Shown: in pieces, positions 1-5,178 of the stretch | How the letters are laid out: every line of letters starts with the position of its first letter | Position numbering within the stretch: the first letter of the stretch is position 1 | Assembly: GCA_900764215.1 (NCBI GenBank) | Contig: CAAFNI010000520.1 | Span: 1-5,251, forward strand | DNA from: an uncultured Sutterella sp. | GTDB lineage: Bacteria; Pseudomonadota; Gammaproteobacteria; Burkholderiales; Burkholderiaceae_F | Direction: 5' to 3' | Length of the DNA stretch: 5,251 bases | Notes under the pieces: generated by a model | Databases searched by the model: none | The model's input: only the letters and a program-made list of their open reading frames with translations | Told to the model about the DNA's origin: nothing | Position numbers and translations under genes: made by a program

Positions 1-90
1 CACGCTCGCGATCCCGAGGCGCTGATGCATATTTTCGAAGGCATGTCTGAGAACGGGAAGCTCCAGGAGCTCCTGGAGCAGGAGGGCTGA
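1..90 (+). CDS. 3' end of an unidentified gene (29 C-terminal residues)
   Basis: The first base of the window begins an open frame that runs to TGA at 88-90. It gives 29 residues ending in ...GKLQELLEQEG. On the plus strand the other two frames are closed by stops within this stretch. Third codon positions are mostly G or C (about 24 of 29), as in the other genes here. The residues look like a charged amphipathic helix at a protein C-terminus, with no recognisable domain. The opposite strand is also open over this short stretch, so the strand rests on codon use and helix-like composition. The gene start and function lie outside the window. Confidence 0.55.
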   Translation, partial: HARDPEALMHIFEGMSENGKLQELLEQEG

Positions 91-330
91 GTCAGATTCC
101 GAGTATGCGTACGCCCTAGACTGATGACGCCCCTGCACTCCTGAGTGCGCAGTGCGACGCGGTAGGGCCTCCAGCTGCATGTCGTTGTTGTCATATGCGC
201 ATACCTCCCATGTTCAGGGACGCGGCAACGGCTGTGAGTCCGTTTTGGGTCCCGCCTCCGATGAACGCCGGCGGCGGGAGGCCGCGGCCGGCATCCCGTG
301 ACTGGGCGCAGAAGAATTTCGCGCCCTTAA
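91..330. other. GC-rich intergenic stretch with nested inverted repeats
   Basis: No convincing protein gene is seen. The DNA is dense in dyads: GCCCTA (113-118 region) against TAGGGC (163-168), enclosing GCACTC/GAGTGC (135-140/143-148); GGGAC (217-221) against GTCCC (249-253), enclosing AACGG/CCGTT; CCCGCC (251-256) against GGCGGG (273-278), which competes with GCCTCC/GGAGGC (254-259/277-282); the palindrome GGCCGCGGCC (about 280-289); and GGGCGC/GCGCCC (304-309/321-326) followed by TTAAT. The last hairpin could be a weak terminator for the gene ending at 90, but its T tract is poor. The rest could be transcript 3' end structure or a structured RNA. I match it to no known RNA family. Confidence 0.5.
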
Positions 331-772
331 TGCCATTGTAAGGTCGCAGACATGAGGAAAGAAGCACTAATTGATCGGTGTTTCCGAGCAGTGATGAAAT
401 GCAGAGGCGTCGGACTCGGGAACGCGTGCCCGCGAGGCGATGCGCAGTCCGCGTCGAGGAAGGCGGACCGCTGTGGCCCGAAGGCGGGGACGGTCGGATT
501 GAAAGGTCGGCGAGAAGAGCGGGATAAGGGTAAAAAACAGAAAAAACCTAGGTGACGCAATGGGTTGCGATTCATCTGCCGGGTCGCTGGCAGATGGAGT
601 GGAAACAATTTGTTTCATTTTAGAATGAGGAAGTCGCAAAAAATTGCCATTAGGGGTTTCCTTATGGGGTAAATCCGTATATACTTCGTCTTGCGATGAA
701 CGAGGATTAACCCTTAAGGGTTCTCCTAGATCTCGCGGTGCGACGGCATTTTCTCCTTTGGTCGCCGCATCC
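331..772. other. Non-coding stretch of lower GC with three perfect dyads
   Basis: The frames open here use many codons that are rare in the neighbouring genes (AGG, CGA, CTA, TTA) and none has a good ribosome binding site, so I call no gene. Visible structure includes an 8-bp hairpin CATCTGCC/GGCAGATG (573-580/589-596), the 15-bp dyad GAAACAATTTGTTTC (602-616), the 14-bp palindrome AACCCTTAAGGGTT (709-722) and the small hairpin CGCAA-TGGG-TTGCG (556-569). A/T tracts lie at 533-546 and 637-645. The dyads at 602 and 709 resemble protein-binding sites in size, but no clear promoter or regulated gene is attached to them. Confidence 0.4.
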
Positions 773-812
773 AAAAAAAGCATCGTTGGACACTCTCTCC
801 TCCCGACGATGC
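773..812 (-). terminator. Intrinsic terminator, minus strand
   Basis: Read on the minus strand, GCATCGT (812-806) pairs with ACGATGC (786-780) across a loop of 19 nt, and seven T residues follow (779-773). There is no T tract on the plus side, so it acts in one direction. No minus-strand protein gene ends just upstream of it. That suggests it closes a non-coding transcript from the 813-1015 interval, or stops antisense read-through. On the plus strand, CCGCATC (765-771) could instead pair with GATGCGG (808-814), giving two mutually exclusive folds. Confidence 0.6.
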
Positions 813-877
813 GGTTACAAGTTTCAAGTCCCCCGGACAAGAAACAATGGCGCAAGCGTCTGCCCCGTGCAGCCAGG

Positions 878-958
878 CTGGTCCCCTGGAGCTTGTGCAA
901 GTACGAAAGCCTTGGTCAGGCTGGCGTACGGGAGCTTCGGACTGGTCCTCTGAAGCTT
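878..958 (+). repeat. Imperfect 17-bp direct repeat, two copies 64 bp apart
   Basis: CTGGTCCCCTGGAGCTT (878-894) and CTGGTCCTCTGAAGCTT (942-958) differ at two positions. Both copies lie inside hairpin-forming sequence, so the repeat may mark a duplicated RNA stem module rather than a mobile-element end. Confidence 0.55.
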
Positions 959-971
959 CATGGTTGGAAAG

Positions 972-1010
972 GCAACGGTCTGCTGGTGGTTCGGCAGACC
1001 GTTTGCTTTT
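972..1010 (+). terminator. Strong intrinsic terminator, plus strand
   Basis: AACGGTCTGC (974-983) pairs perfectly with GCAGACCGTT (994-1003) around a 10-nt loop. The stem can be extended by GCA/TGC with one bulged base. It is followed by a T-rich stretch, TGCTTTTTG (about 1004-1012). It marks the end of a plus-strand transcript that comes either from the candidate RNA just upstream or, less likely, from the gene that ended 900 bp earlier. Confidence 0.6.
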
Positions 1011-1016
1011 TGAAAA

Positions 1017-1054
1017 GCGCCCCGGAACTGCTCCTCATGTTTCGGGGCGTTTTT
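1017..1054 (+). terminator. Second, probably bidirectional intrinsic terminator
   Basis: CGCCCCG (1018-1024) pairs with CGGGGCG (1043-1049), followed by five T residues (1050-1054) on the plus strand. On the minus strand the same stem is followed by GCTTTTC, so it could stop transcription both ways. It backs up the terminator ending near 1010 and faces the minus-strand terminator at 1075-1105, insulating the non-coding region from the small-protein gene to its right. Confidence 0.6.
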
Positions 1055-1074
1055 GCATTTCGGGCAAGATGATG

Positions 1075-1105
1075 AAAAAAAGGGCCGCACGCATGCGCGC
1101 AGCCC
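1075..1105 (-). terminator. Very strong intrinsic terminator of the small-protein gene
   Basis: On the minus strand a 10-bp stem (GGGCTGCGCG with CGTGCGGCCC, including two G-T wobbles) closes on a CATG tetraloop at 1082-1105 and is followed directly by seven T residues (1081-1075). It lies 29 bp past the stop codon of the exported-protein gene. There is no T tract on the plus side. Confidence 0.85.
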
Positions 1106-1134
1106 CCTGTGAATGGACATCGGTTTGCGAAGGC

Positions 1135-1476
1135 TTATTGGTCGGCGACTTCGCGGCCCGTCATCTTCATGACGGTCTTCTTCTGGCCGTTGTCGTGCTG
1201 AAGCGTGTGCCAGCCGTTCTCCTTGGGGTCGGCAAGGCGCACGATCTTTTCCTCTGCGGGCGACTTGACGGCATCTGCGGGCAGAAGCACCGGCGCGCCG
1301 ACGCAGAGACCGCTCTGCGTGAGCTTTGTGCATCGGCGGGCGAGAATGCCCTGTCCGTCGGGAAGAATGCTGAAGATGCGGAAGTATTCTTCACCGTGCT
1401 TTTGAAGGTCCTGCATGCCGGCGGCGCTGCAGGAAAGCGCCGCTGCGAGGGCAGCGGCTGCCAGAAGGCGTTTCAT
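1135..1476 (-). CDS. Small exported protein of unknown function (113 aa)
   Basis: ATG at 1476-1474 follows a good ribosome binding site, AGGAG, 8 nt upstream, and the frame ends at TAA (1137-1135). The N-terminus is a textbook Sec signal: MKR, then an Ala/Leu-rich core at residues 4-15, then CSAAG with likely cleavage near residues 19-20. Cys16 does not sit in a convincing lipobox, though a lipoprotein cannot be excluded. The mature part of roughly 93 residues is hydrophilic, with Cys49 and Cys58 nine residues apart (RRCTKLTQSGLC), suggesting a disulfide in the periplasm. I recognise no family. The gene lies 124 bp downstream of a small membrane-protein frame on the same strand and is closed by a strong terminator. 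A weak promoter-like match (TATATT near 1550) lies in the gap, so it could be transcribed alone or as the second gene of a pair. Confidence 0.75.
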   Translation of the reverse strand: MKRLLAAAALAAALSCSAAGMQDLQKHGEEYFRIFSILPDGQGILARRCTKLTQSGLCVGAPVLLPADAVKSPAEEKIVRLADPKENGWHTLQHDNGQKKTVMKMTGREVADQ

Positions 1477-1600
1477 GAAAGTTGCTCCTGTCCTGGATGG
1501 GTGGTTCGTTCGCGAGGGGAGGCCGTTCAGTTTCTCCGCCTGCGCATTCCAATATAAGGATGCATTGTTATGCGTAACTGACGGCGGGGCGCAAGGCGCC

Positions 1601-1840
1601 TCAGACAAGGACGGCGACGAGCGCAAAGACGCAGAGCAGGCCGGCCCCGATGAGAACGGTGCCGCTTCTGGCACGGGAGTCTCGGACGCGGTCGCGGATG
1701 CCGAGGCCGAGCAGGGTGAGGGCCGAAGTGGCGATGCCGACGGCAAGCCCCCGCTCTCCGAAGCCTGCAAGCACGGGGACGACGAGACCGGCGGCGACGC
1801 CCGCAAGAAGGGCGGCAAGGAGCGTGAAGAGCGGCTTCAC
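1601..1840 (-). CDS. Small multi-pass membrane protein, start uncertain
   Basis: A minus-strand frame ends at TGA (1603-1601) and has the strong G/C third-position bias of a real gene. From GTG at 1840-1838 it encodes 79 residues with three hydrophobic segments: about residues 4-26 (FTLLAALLAGVAAGLVVPVL), 31-48 and 60-79. A basic RDRVRDSRAR loop lies between the second and third. No ribosome binding site precedes this GTG. The coding bias continues upstream in the same frame to about 1930-1960, with a polar, proline-rich stretch (PSKLNYTPEDLDNAAP, then PIPPDPP) that looks like a cytoplasmic N-terminal tail. The true start may therefore be an unusual codon (CTG at 1930 or TTG at 1996), the latter overlapping the divergent hydrolase gene. 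I do not recognise the family. It may share a transcript with the exported-protein gene downstream. Confidence 0.6.
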   Translation of the reverse strand: MKPLFTLLAALLAGVAAGLVVPVLAGFGERGLAVGIATSALTLLGLGIRDRVRDSRARSGTVLIGAGLLCVFALVAVLV

Positions 1841-1957
1841 GGCCCGAAGAGGCGGGTCGGGAGGAATGGGTGCGGCGTTATCGAGATCCTCCGGCGTATA
1901 GTTGAGCTTGGAGGGGCGCCCGCCGCTCAGCTTGACGAGGTTCGGGGAGAACTCATC

Positions 1958-2770
1958 ATGATCAGCGCCACGATCGTTGTCGACAATTTCTGCCAAAGGC
2001 AGGGTCTTTACGCCGAATGGGGATTTTCCGCCTTCATCAGAACGCCTTCGGGCAATCTGCTCTGGGACACCGGCGGCATCCTGCACGTGCTTCTTCACAA
2101 CCTTGGGACGCTGGGCATTCGGCCTGAGGGGATTGAGAATCTTGCGCTTTCCCACGGCCACTTCGATCATGCGTCGGGCCTCCCGGACATTCTCCGCGTG
2201 GCTCCTTCGGCAAAGCTTTGGGCGTCTCGAGAGATCACGCGCCTCAGATGGGGAGATGCGGATGCGTCGCGTGCGAGCGGGGGAGGTCCCTTGTTTGCCG
2301 GACTGCCCTTCACGCCTGTCGAGGGAGGCGTTCACATCCTGCCCGAGGTGATCGCCTTCACCGTTCCCGAGAGCGAGCGGGATCCGAGGTTTGTTGTCTT
2401 CGACAACATGTTCGAGACCGGAGCCGGGGGCGACAAGATCCCCGACACCTTTGCCGATGATGTTTCCCTGCTCGTTAGAGGTGCGGGCGGCTGGTCCGTT
2501 GTGCTCGGATGTGCTCATGCGGGACTTCCCAACATATTGAATTACGCGATGAAGAGGTTCGGCATAAAGGCCTTTGACGCCGTGACGGGCGGCACGCATT
2601 TGAGCGGCGCGAGCCCCGAGGATCTGCCCGTTTGGATGGATGCGCTCGCGTCGGTGCCCGTCAGGCGCTGGCGCGTCAACCACTGCACGGGCTTCCGGGC
2701 GGCGGCCGAACTGGCGCGGCGCTTTGACGACGTGGACTGGGCGGGCGCGGGAGCCGTCCTCACCTTTTGA
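1958..2770 (+). CDS. Metallo-beta-lactamase-fold metal-dependent hydrolase
   Basis: The protein is 270 aa, cytoplasmic, with no signal peptide. The start ATG at 1958 follows GGGGAG with 8 nt spacing, and translation from here matches the usual family N-terminus, a beta-strand with ...TIVVDN. The frame stays open further upstream, but that part is antisense to the membrane-protein gene. Metal-binding motifs appear in order: LSHGHFDH (residues 64-71, the HxHxDH signature), GCAHAG (184-189, His187), GGTHLSG (211-217, His214) and NHCTG (241-245, His242). This arrangement is typical of the branch annotated as 7,8-dihydropterin-6-yl-methyl-aminobenzene phosphate synthase-like or Tflp-like hydrolases. 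The substrate cannot be read from sequence. The length is normal for the family. TATAGT (1897-1902) could be a -10 element, but its -35 is poor. The gene converges on the exporter gene with only 2 bp between stops. Confidence 0.88.
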   Translation: MISATIVVDNFCQRQGLYAEWGFSAFIRTPSGNLLWDTGGILHVLLHNLGTLGIRPEGIENLALSHGHFDHASGLPDILRVAPSAKLWASREITRLRWGDADASRASGGGPLFAGLPFTPVEGGVHILPEVIAFTVPESERDPRFVVFDNMFETGAGGDKIPDTFADDVSLLVRGAGGWSVVLGCAHAGLPNILNYAMKRFGIKAFDAVTGGTHLSGASPEDLPVWMDALASVPVRRWRVNHCTGFRAAAELARRFDDVDWAGAGAVLTF

Positions 2771-2772
2771 TT

Positions 2773-3405
2773 TTAGCGGTTGAAAAGCGCGTTCCAAATC
2801 ACGCTCAAGGCCAGCAGCCAGAAGAGCGAGCCGCTCACGCGGTTGAGCCAGAAGCTGAAGCGCGGACCTGCGAGCCACCTGCGTGCAACGGCGGCAACGA
2901 TGCTGTAGCCCAGATGCACGAGGAAGCAGATGAAGACGAAGAGAATGGAGAGAAGCGTCACGCGGGAGACGTAGTCGTCTTCGGGGGAAATGAACTGCGG
3001 CATGAGCGACAGCAGAAAGACGATCAGCATGACGTTGCTCGCCTGTACGCAGAGGGCGCCCTTGAAGATGCCGGCAAAGGTGAGGGAGTCGTCTGTCTCG
3101 AGCCTGCCGAGCTTGTCCAGACGAACGGCGCCCGCGTTCCAACTTCGCCATCCGAGCCAGAAGAGCACGGCGGCGGAGATGAGCTGCAGGCCGGCGTAGA
3201 GCGTAGGCGACGAGGCGATGAGCGCGCCGAGACCCGTAGCCGAGACGAAGGACATCAGGACGACGCCGAGCGTTGTGCCGAGCGGCGAGGCCAAGGCGGT
3301 GCGAAGTCCGCCCCGAAGCCCGCTCGTAACGGTGTAGAGAACGCCGGAGCCCGGCGTGACGCAGGTAACGAAGGTCACCAGAATGTAGACGGACAGATCT
3401 TGCAT
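2773..3405 (-). CDS. LysE/RhtB-family amino-acid exporter
   Basis: A 210-aa inner-membrane protein with about six hydrophobic segments (roughly residues 4-25, 42-60, 68-88, 111-135, 148-172 and 188-207), the usual size and topology of the LysE/RhtB translocators that export amino acids by proton antiport. Family landmarks are the N-terminal VTCVTPGSG (residues 13-21, where most members have TPGP), the Gly-rich SGLRGGLRTALASPLGTTLG (28-47) and KGALCVQASNVMLIVFLLSL (115-134) followed by MPQFI, where most members have NPK in place of ASN. The substrate is unknown. The ATG at 3405-3403 has no ribosome binding site: it is preceded by CCTCTCCGCCTC and lies only 12 nt past the T tract of the racemase terminator. 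Expression therefore probably depends on read-through or on translational coupling. The gene follows the racemase on the same strand, which suggests amino-acid (perhaps D-amino-acid) efflux. Confidence 0.82.
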   Translation of the reverse strand: MQDLSVYILVTFVTCVTPGSGVLYTVTSGLRGGLRTALASPLGTTLGVVLMSFVSATGLGALIASSPTLYAGLQLISAAVLFWLGWRSWNAGAVRLDKLGRLETDDSLTFAGIFKGALCVQASNVMLIVFLLSLMPQFISPEDDYVSRVTLLSILFVFICFLVHLGYSIVAAVARRWLAGPRFSFWLNRVSGSLFWLLALSVIWNALFNR

Positions 3406-3417
3406 GAGGCGGAGAGG

Positions 3418-3453
3418 AAAAAAGGGCGGCTGCCCGGATGGTTGGACAGCCGC
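3418..3453 (-). terminator. Intrinsic terminator between racemase and exporter genes
   Basis: On the minus strand GCGGCTG (3453-3447) pairs with CAGCCGC (3432-3426), with further inner pairing TCC/GGG. CCC and six T residues (3423-3418) follow. It lies 38 bp after the racemase stop and 12 bp before the exporter ATG, so it should attenuate transcription into the exporter gene. On the plus strand there is no T tract after the stem. Confidence 0.8.
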
Positions 3454-3491
3454 CGCGTCCGGCCTGAGGCCGGCGGTTTGTTGACGCGGAA

Positions 3492-4877
3492 TCAGCGGGT
3501 GCCGCGGGCCTTGTTGGTTTCGACGGCGATGCGAACCACCTTGCGGGCGAGTGCGGACGTCGGGTCGACGACGCAGACCTTCTTGCCGGCGCAGTCGAAG
3601 CCGTCGCATTCGTCCAGAATGAGCGGCAGTTCGGTGCATCCGAGGATGAGACAGTTGCAGTCGTAGGTCTTAACCAGATATTCTGCGGCGCTCACAAGGT
3701 CTTCGCGGCACTGGCCGTCGGTGTAGCCGGCCTTGGCGCCGAGCGGACCGTAGATGGCGGCCATCACGCGTTCCTGATGAACTTCGTCGGGCACGAACAT
3801 CGGCAGGTTGAGGGCCTTGGCCTTGTCGCCGTAAATGCCGGTCTGAACCGTGCCCGAAGTTGCAAGCAGGCCGATGCGGGCCTTGTCCCCGAGCTTGGCC
3901 TTGATTTCCTCCATCGTTGCGATCTGCATGTTGATGAACGGAATGTCGATGTGGCGTTCAAGGTAGGGGAGGAAGGCGTGTGCCGTGTTGCAGGGCACGA
4001 TGATCGCGTCGCAGCCGTCCTTTTGGAGACGGCGGGCGCAGCCGTACATGGCGAGCGTGGGATCGGCGCCGCCCTTGAGAAGGCAGGCGGTGCGGTCGGC
4101 GATCTGGGGATTCTGTTCGACGACGAGCTTGAAGTGCTCCTGGTCGTTCTTGGCGGGCGTGGCCTTGACGATCTTGTCGTAGAGGTCGACGGTCGCAGCC
4201 GGGCCGAGGCCGCCGATAAGGCCGACCTTGAAGGGCTTGGGCGAGCGGACCGGCGTTTCGTCGATCGCCTTGTGAGCTGCGCTCGTCAGGATGTCGACGA
4301 TGGGCATGCCTTGCGCGATGAGTTCAAAGGCTGCGCCCGCCACGCGGCCGCAGGCCGGAACCAGAAGCTCGGCGCCGGCGTCGAGAAGCTTGAGGCCTTC
4401 TTCTCGGACGACTGCCGGATCGGTCGTGTTCGTGCAGGCGAGGCCGGAGCCCTCGATGACTTCGCATTCGGGCAGCATGCGGCGGATCAAGCCGACGTCA
4501 AGGGCGCAGCCGAGGAGGCCGACCTTGCGAACGCCGGCGGCCTTCACGGCTTCGGGCATGCCGGCATAAAGCGAGACGATCGGCATCTGAAGCTCGGTGC
4601 GCACTTCGTCGATGTAGGCCTCGGAACGCAGGTTGGCCAGAAGCGCGACGTCGCAGCCCTTTTCCTGGAGGCGCCAGGCGCTCTCAAGGGCGGTGATCTT
4701 GCTGTCGCCGAGCGCGATGCGCTCCGTCGGAGCGTCCTTGCGCAGCTCGAGCTCATCCTCGACAAGTTCGACGGTGCGGCCGGATTCGGCGGCGGCACGG
4801 AAGATGGCGGCCTTGACATACGGGGCGACGACGGGGTTGACGCCGGCCACGAGGCCGATCTTCAGGATCTTGGTCAT
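3492..4877 (-). CDS. Tandem-domain aspartate/glutamate racemase family protein
   Basis: The protein is 461 aa, about twice the normal 230-aa length of Asp/Glu racemases, because two homologous halves are fused. The C-terminal half (about 217-455) is canonical: KVGLIGGLGPAATVDLYDKI start, VPCNTAH with Cys296 and ILGCTELPL with Cys414. These are the two cysteines that act as acid and base in cofactor-independent racemisation. The N-terminal half (about 5-208) aligns with it by eye (KIGLVAGVNPVVAPYVKAAI; RLQEKGCD against RLQKDGCD), keeps the second cysteine (Cys176 in LVPACGRV), but has Asn82 in ALLANLRSEA where Cys296 stands. It is thus probably inactive alone and may be regulatory or structural. 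There is no signal peptide, so it is cytoplasmic. The ATG at 4877 has a strong AGAGGAGAA site 6-7 nt upstream. It is the promoter-proximal gene, followed by a terminator and the exporter. Aspartate is the likeliest substrate; glutamate or another amino acid is possible. Confidence 0.87.
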   Translation of the reverse strand: MTKILKIGLVAGVNPVVAPYVKAAIFRAAAESGRTVELVEDELELRKDAPTERIALGDSKITALESAWRLQEKGCDVALLANLRSEAYIDEVRTELQMPIVSLYAGMPEAVKAAGVRKVGLLGCALDVGLIRRMLPECEVIEGSGLACTNTTDPAVVREEGLKLLDAGAELLVPACGRVAGAAFELIAQGMPIVDILTSAAHKAIDETPVRSPKPFKVGLIGGLGPAATVDLYDKIVKATPAKNDQEHFKLVVEQNPQIADRTACLLKGGADPTLAMYGCARRLQKDGCDAIIVPCNTAHAFLPYLERHIDIPFINMQIATMEEIKAKLGDKARIGLLATSGTVQTGIYGDKAKALNLPMFVPDEVHQERVMAAIYGPLGAKAGYTDGQCREDLVSAAEYLVKTYDCNCLILGCTELPLILDECDGFDCAGKKVCVVDPTSALARKVVRIAVETNKARGTR

Positions 4878-4960
4878 ATGTATTCTCCTCTAGCCTGAGT
4901 GTGCGCCGCTCGTGCTGAATGAAAGGGATGGGCGGCACAGCATTTTTAGGTCATCCCAAC

Positions 4961-4989
4961 ACCATACGCCTTGCACGCGCACTTGCCAA
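4961..4989 (-). promoter_or_regulatory. Sigma70-type promoter for the racemase gene
   Basis: On the minus strand TTGGCA (4989-4984) is separated by exactly 17 bp from TATGGT (4966-4961), matching the -35 and -10 consensus at five and four of six positions. It would give a leader of roughly 75-80 nt before the racemase ATG. It faces away from the rRNA operon promoters, whose first -35 lies 84 bp to the right. Confidence 0.5.
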
Positions 4990-5072
4990 GAGTGTTTCCC
5001 ATAAGGCGGGACAGGGAGAAGGCGTTCAGAGACTGAGAGGGTCGGTAGAAATACGTATTTTTATTGAGGGAT

Positions 5073-5101
5073 TTGACAATTCCGTCAGAGTCGTGTTTAA
5101 T
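5073..5101 (+). promoter_or_regulatory. rRNA operon promoter P1
   Basis: A perfect -35 TTGACA (5073-5078) is followed after 17 bp by TTTAAT (5096-5101), with a predicted start near 5108. An A/T-rich block (about 5048-5065, GAAATACGTATTTTTATT) sits directly upstream of the -35, where an UP element that binds the RNA polymerase alpha subunit is expected. A perfect -35 plus UP-like DNA is typical of the strong, growth-rate-regulated rrn promoters. Confidence 0.75.
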
Positions 5102-5143
5102 ACGAATCCTTCGCTGACGACGATAGGTCGACAGCGAATAAAT

Positions 5144-5172
5144 TTGACAAAGAGTTGATGAGCTGATAAACT
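5144..5172 (+). promoter_or_regulatory. rRNA operon promoter P2
   Basis: A second perfect TTGACA (5144-5149) with a 17-bp spacer leads to TAAACT (5167-5172), with a predicted start near 5179. It lies 71 bp downstream of P1 in the tandem arrangement usual for rrn operons. The sequence AATAAA just upstream is A/T-rich but short. Confidence 0.75.
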
Positions 5173-5178
5173 CTCAAT

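Larger units (their letters stand above)
813..1010 (+). ncRNA. Candidate structured small RNA locus (family unknown)
   Basis: This interval has no convincing protein gene but folds into successive hairpins: CCAGG/CCTGG (about 873-889); GTACG-AA-AGCCT, loop TGGTC, AGGCT-GG-CGTAC (901-929); AGCTTC-GGA/TCC-GAAGCT (933-957); and a 10-bp terminator stem at 974-1003. Two near-identical 17-mers (878-894 and 942-958, 15 of 17 bases the same) lie 64 bp apart and contribute to the first and third hairpins. Outward-facing terminators flank the interval, so either strand could be the transcript. I chose plus because its closing terminator is the stronger. I found no good promoter and no match to 6S, 4.5S, RNase P, tmRNA or the common riboswitches, so this is a hypothesis from structure alone. 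Confidence 0.3.

Noticed and set aside
195..341. Short plus-strand frame (48 residues) with a slight resemblance to a Gly-Arg-Pro-rich transposase segment
   Set aside because: No ribosome binding site, no recognisable motif, and it overlaps the hairpin-rich DNA.
630..760. Possible 6S RNA (AACCCTTAAGGGTT and GGTGCGACGGCAT resemble parts of its 3' arm)
   Set aside because: A closing stem and the central bubble could not be put together convincingly, and the similarity is short.
805..840. tRNA T-arm-like sequence (GTTTCAAGTCC)
   Set aside because: No matching stem, anticodon arm or acceptor pairing could be assembled around it.
367..900. Minus-strand frame of up to 177 residues, with a possible internal start at 783 behind GGAGGAGAG
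   Set aside because: Codon use is unlike the real genes (AGG, CGA, CTA, TTA), the possible start lies inside a terminator hairpin, and the translation resembles no protein that I know.
644..1072. Plus-strand frame of 142 residues
   Set aside because: It runs straight through two strong plus-strand terminators and has no ribosome binding site.
1415..1957. Open plus-strand extension of the hydrolase frame upstream of 1958
   Set aside because: It is low-complexity (rich in Asp, Glu, Gly, Lys) and antisense to the exported and membrane-protein genes. The family N-terminus and a good ribosome binding site fit the ATG at 1958.
2767..3666. Long plus-strand frame antisense to the exporter and racemase end
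   Set aside because: It is highly charged low-complexity sequence, spans the terminator between two genes, and the opposite strand encodes a clear membrane transporter.
3777..4898. Long plus-strand frame of 373 residues antisense to the racemase
   Set aside because: It is a mirror of the strongly GC-biased racemase codons. Its translation is Gly/Asp/Ala-rich without family motifs, and it has no ribosome binding site.
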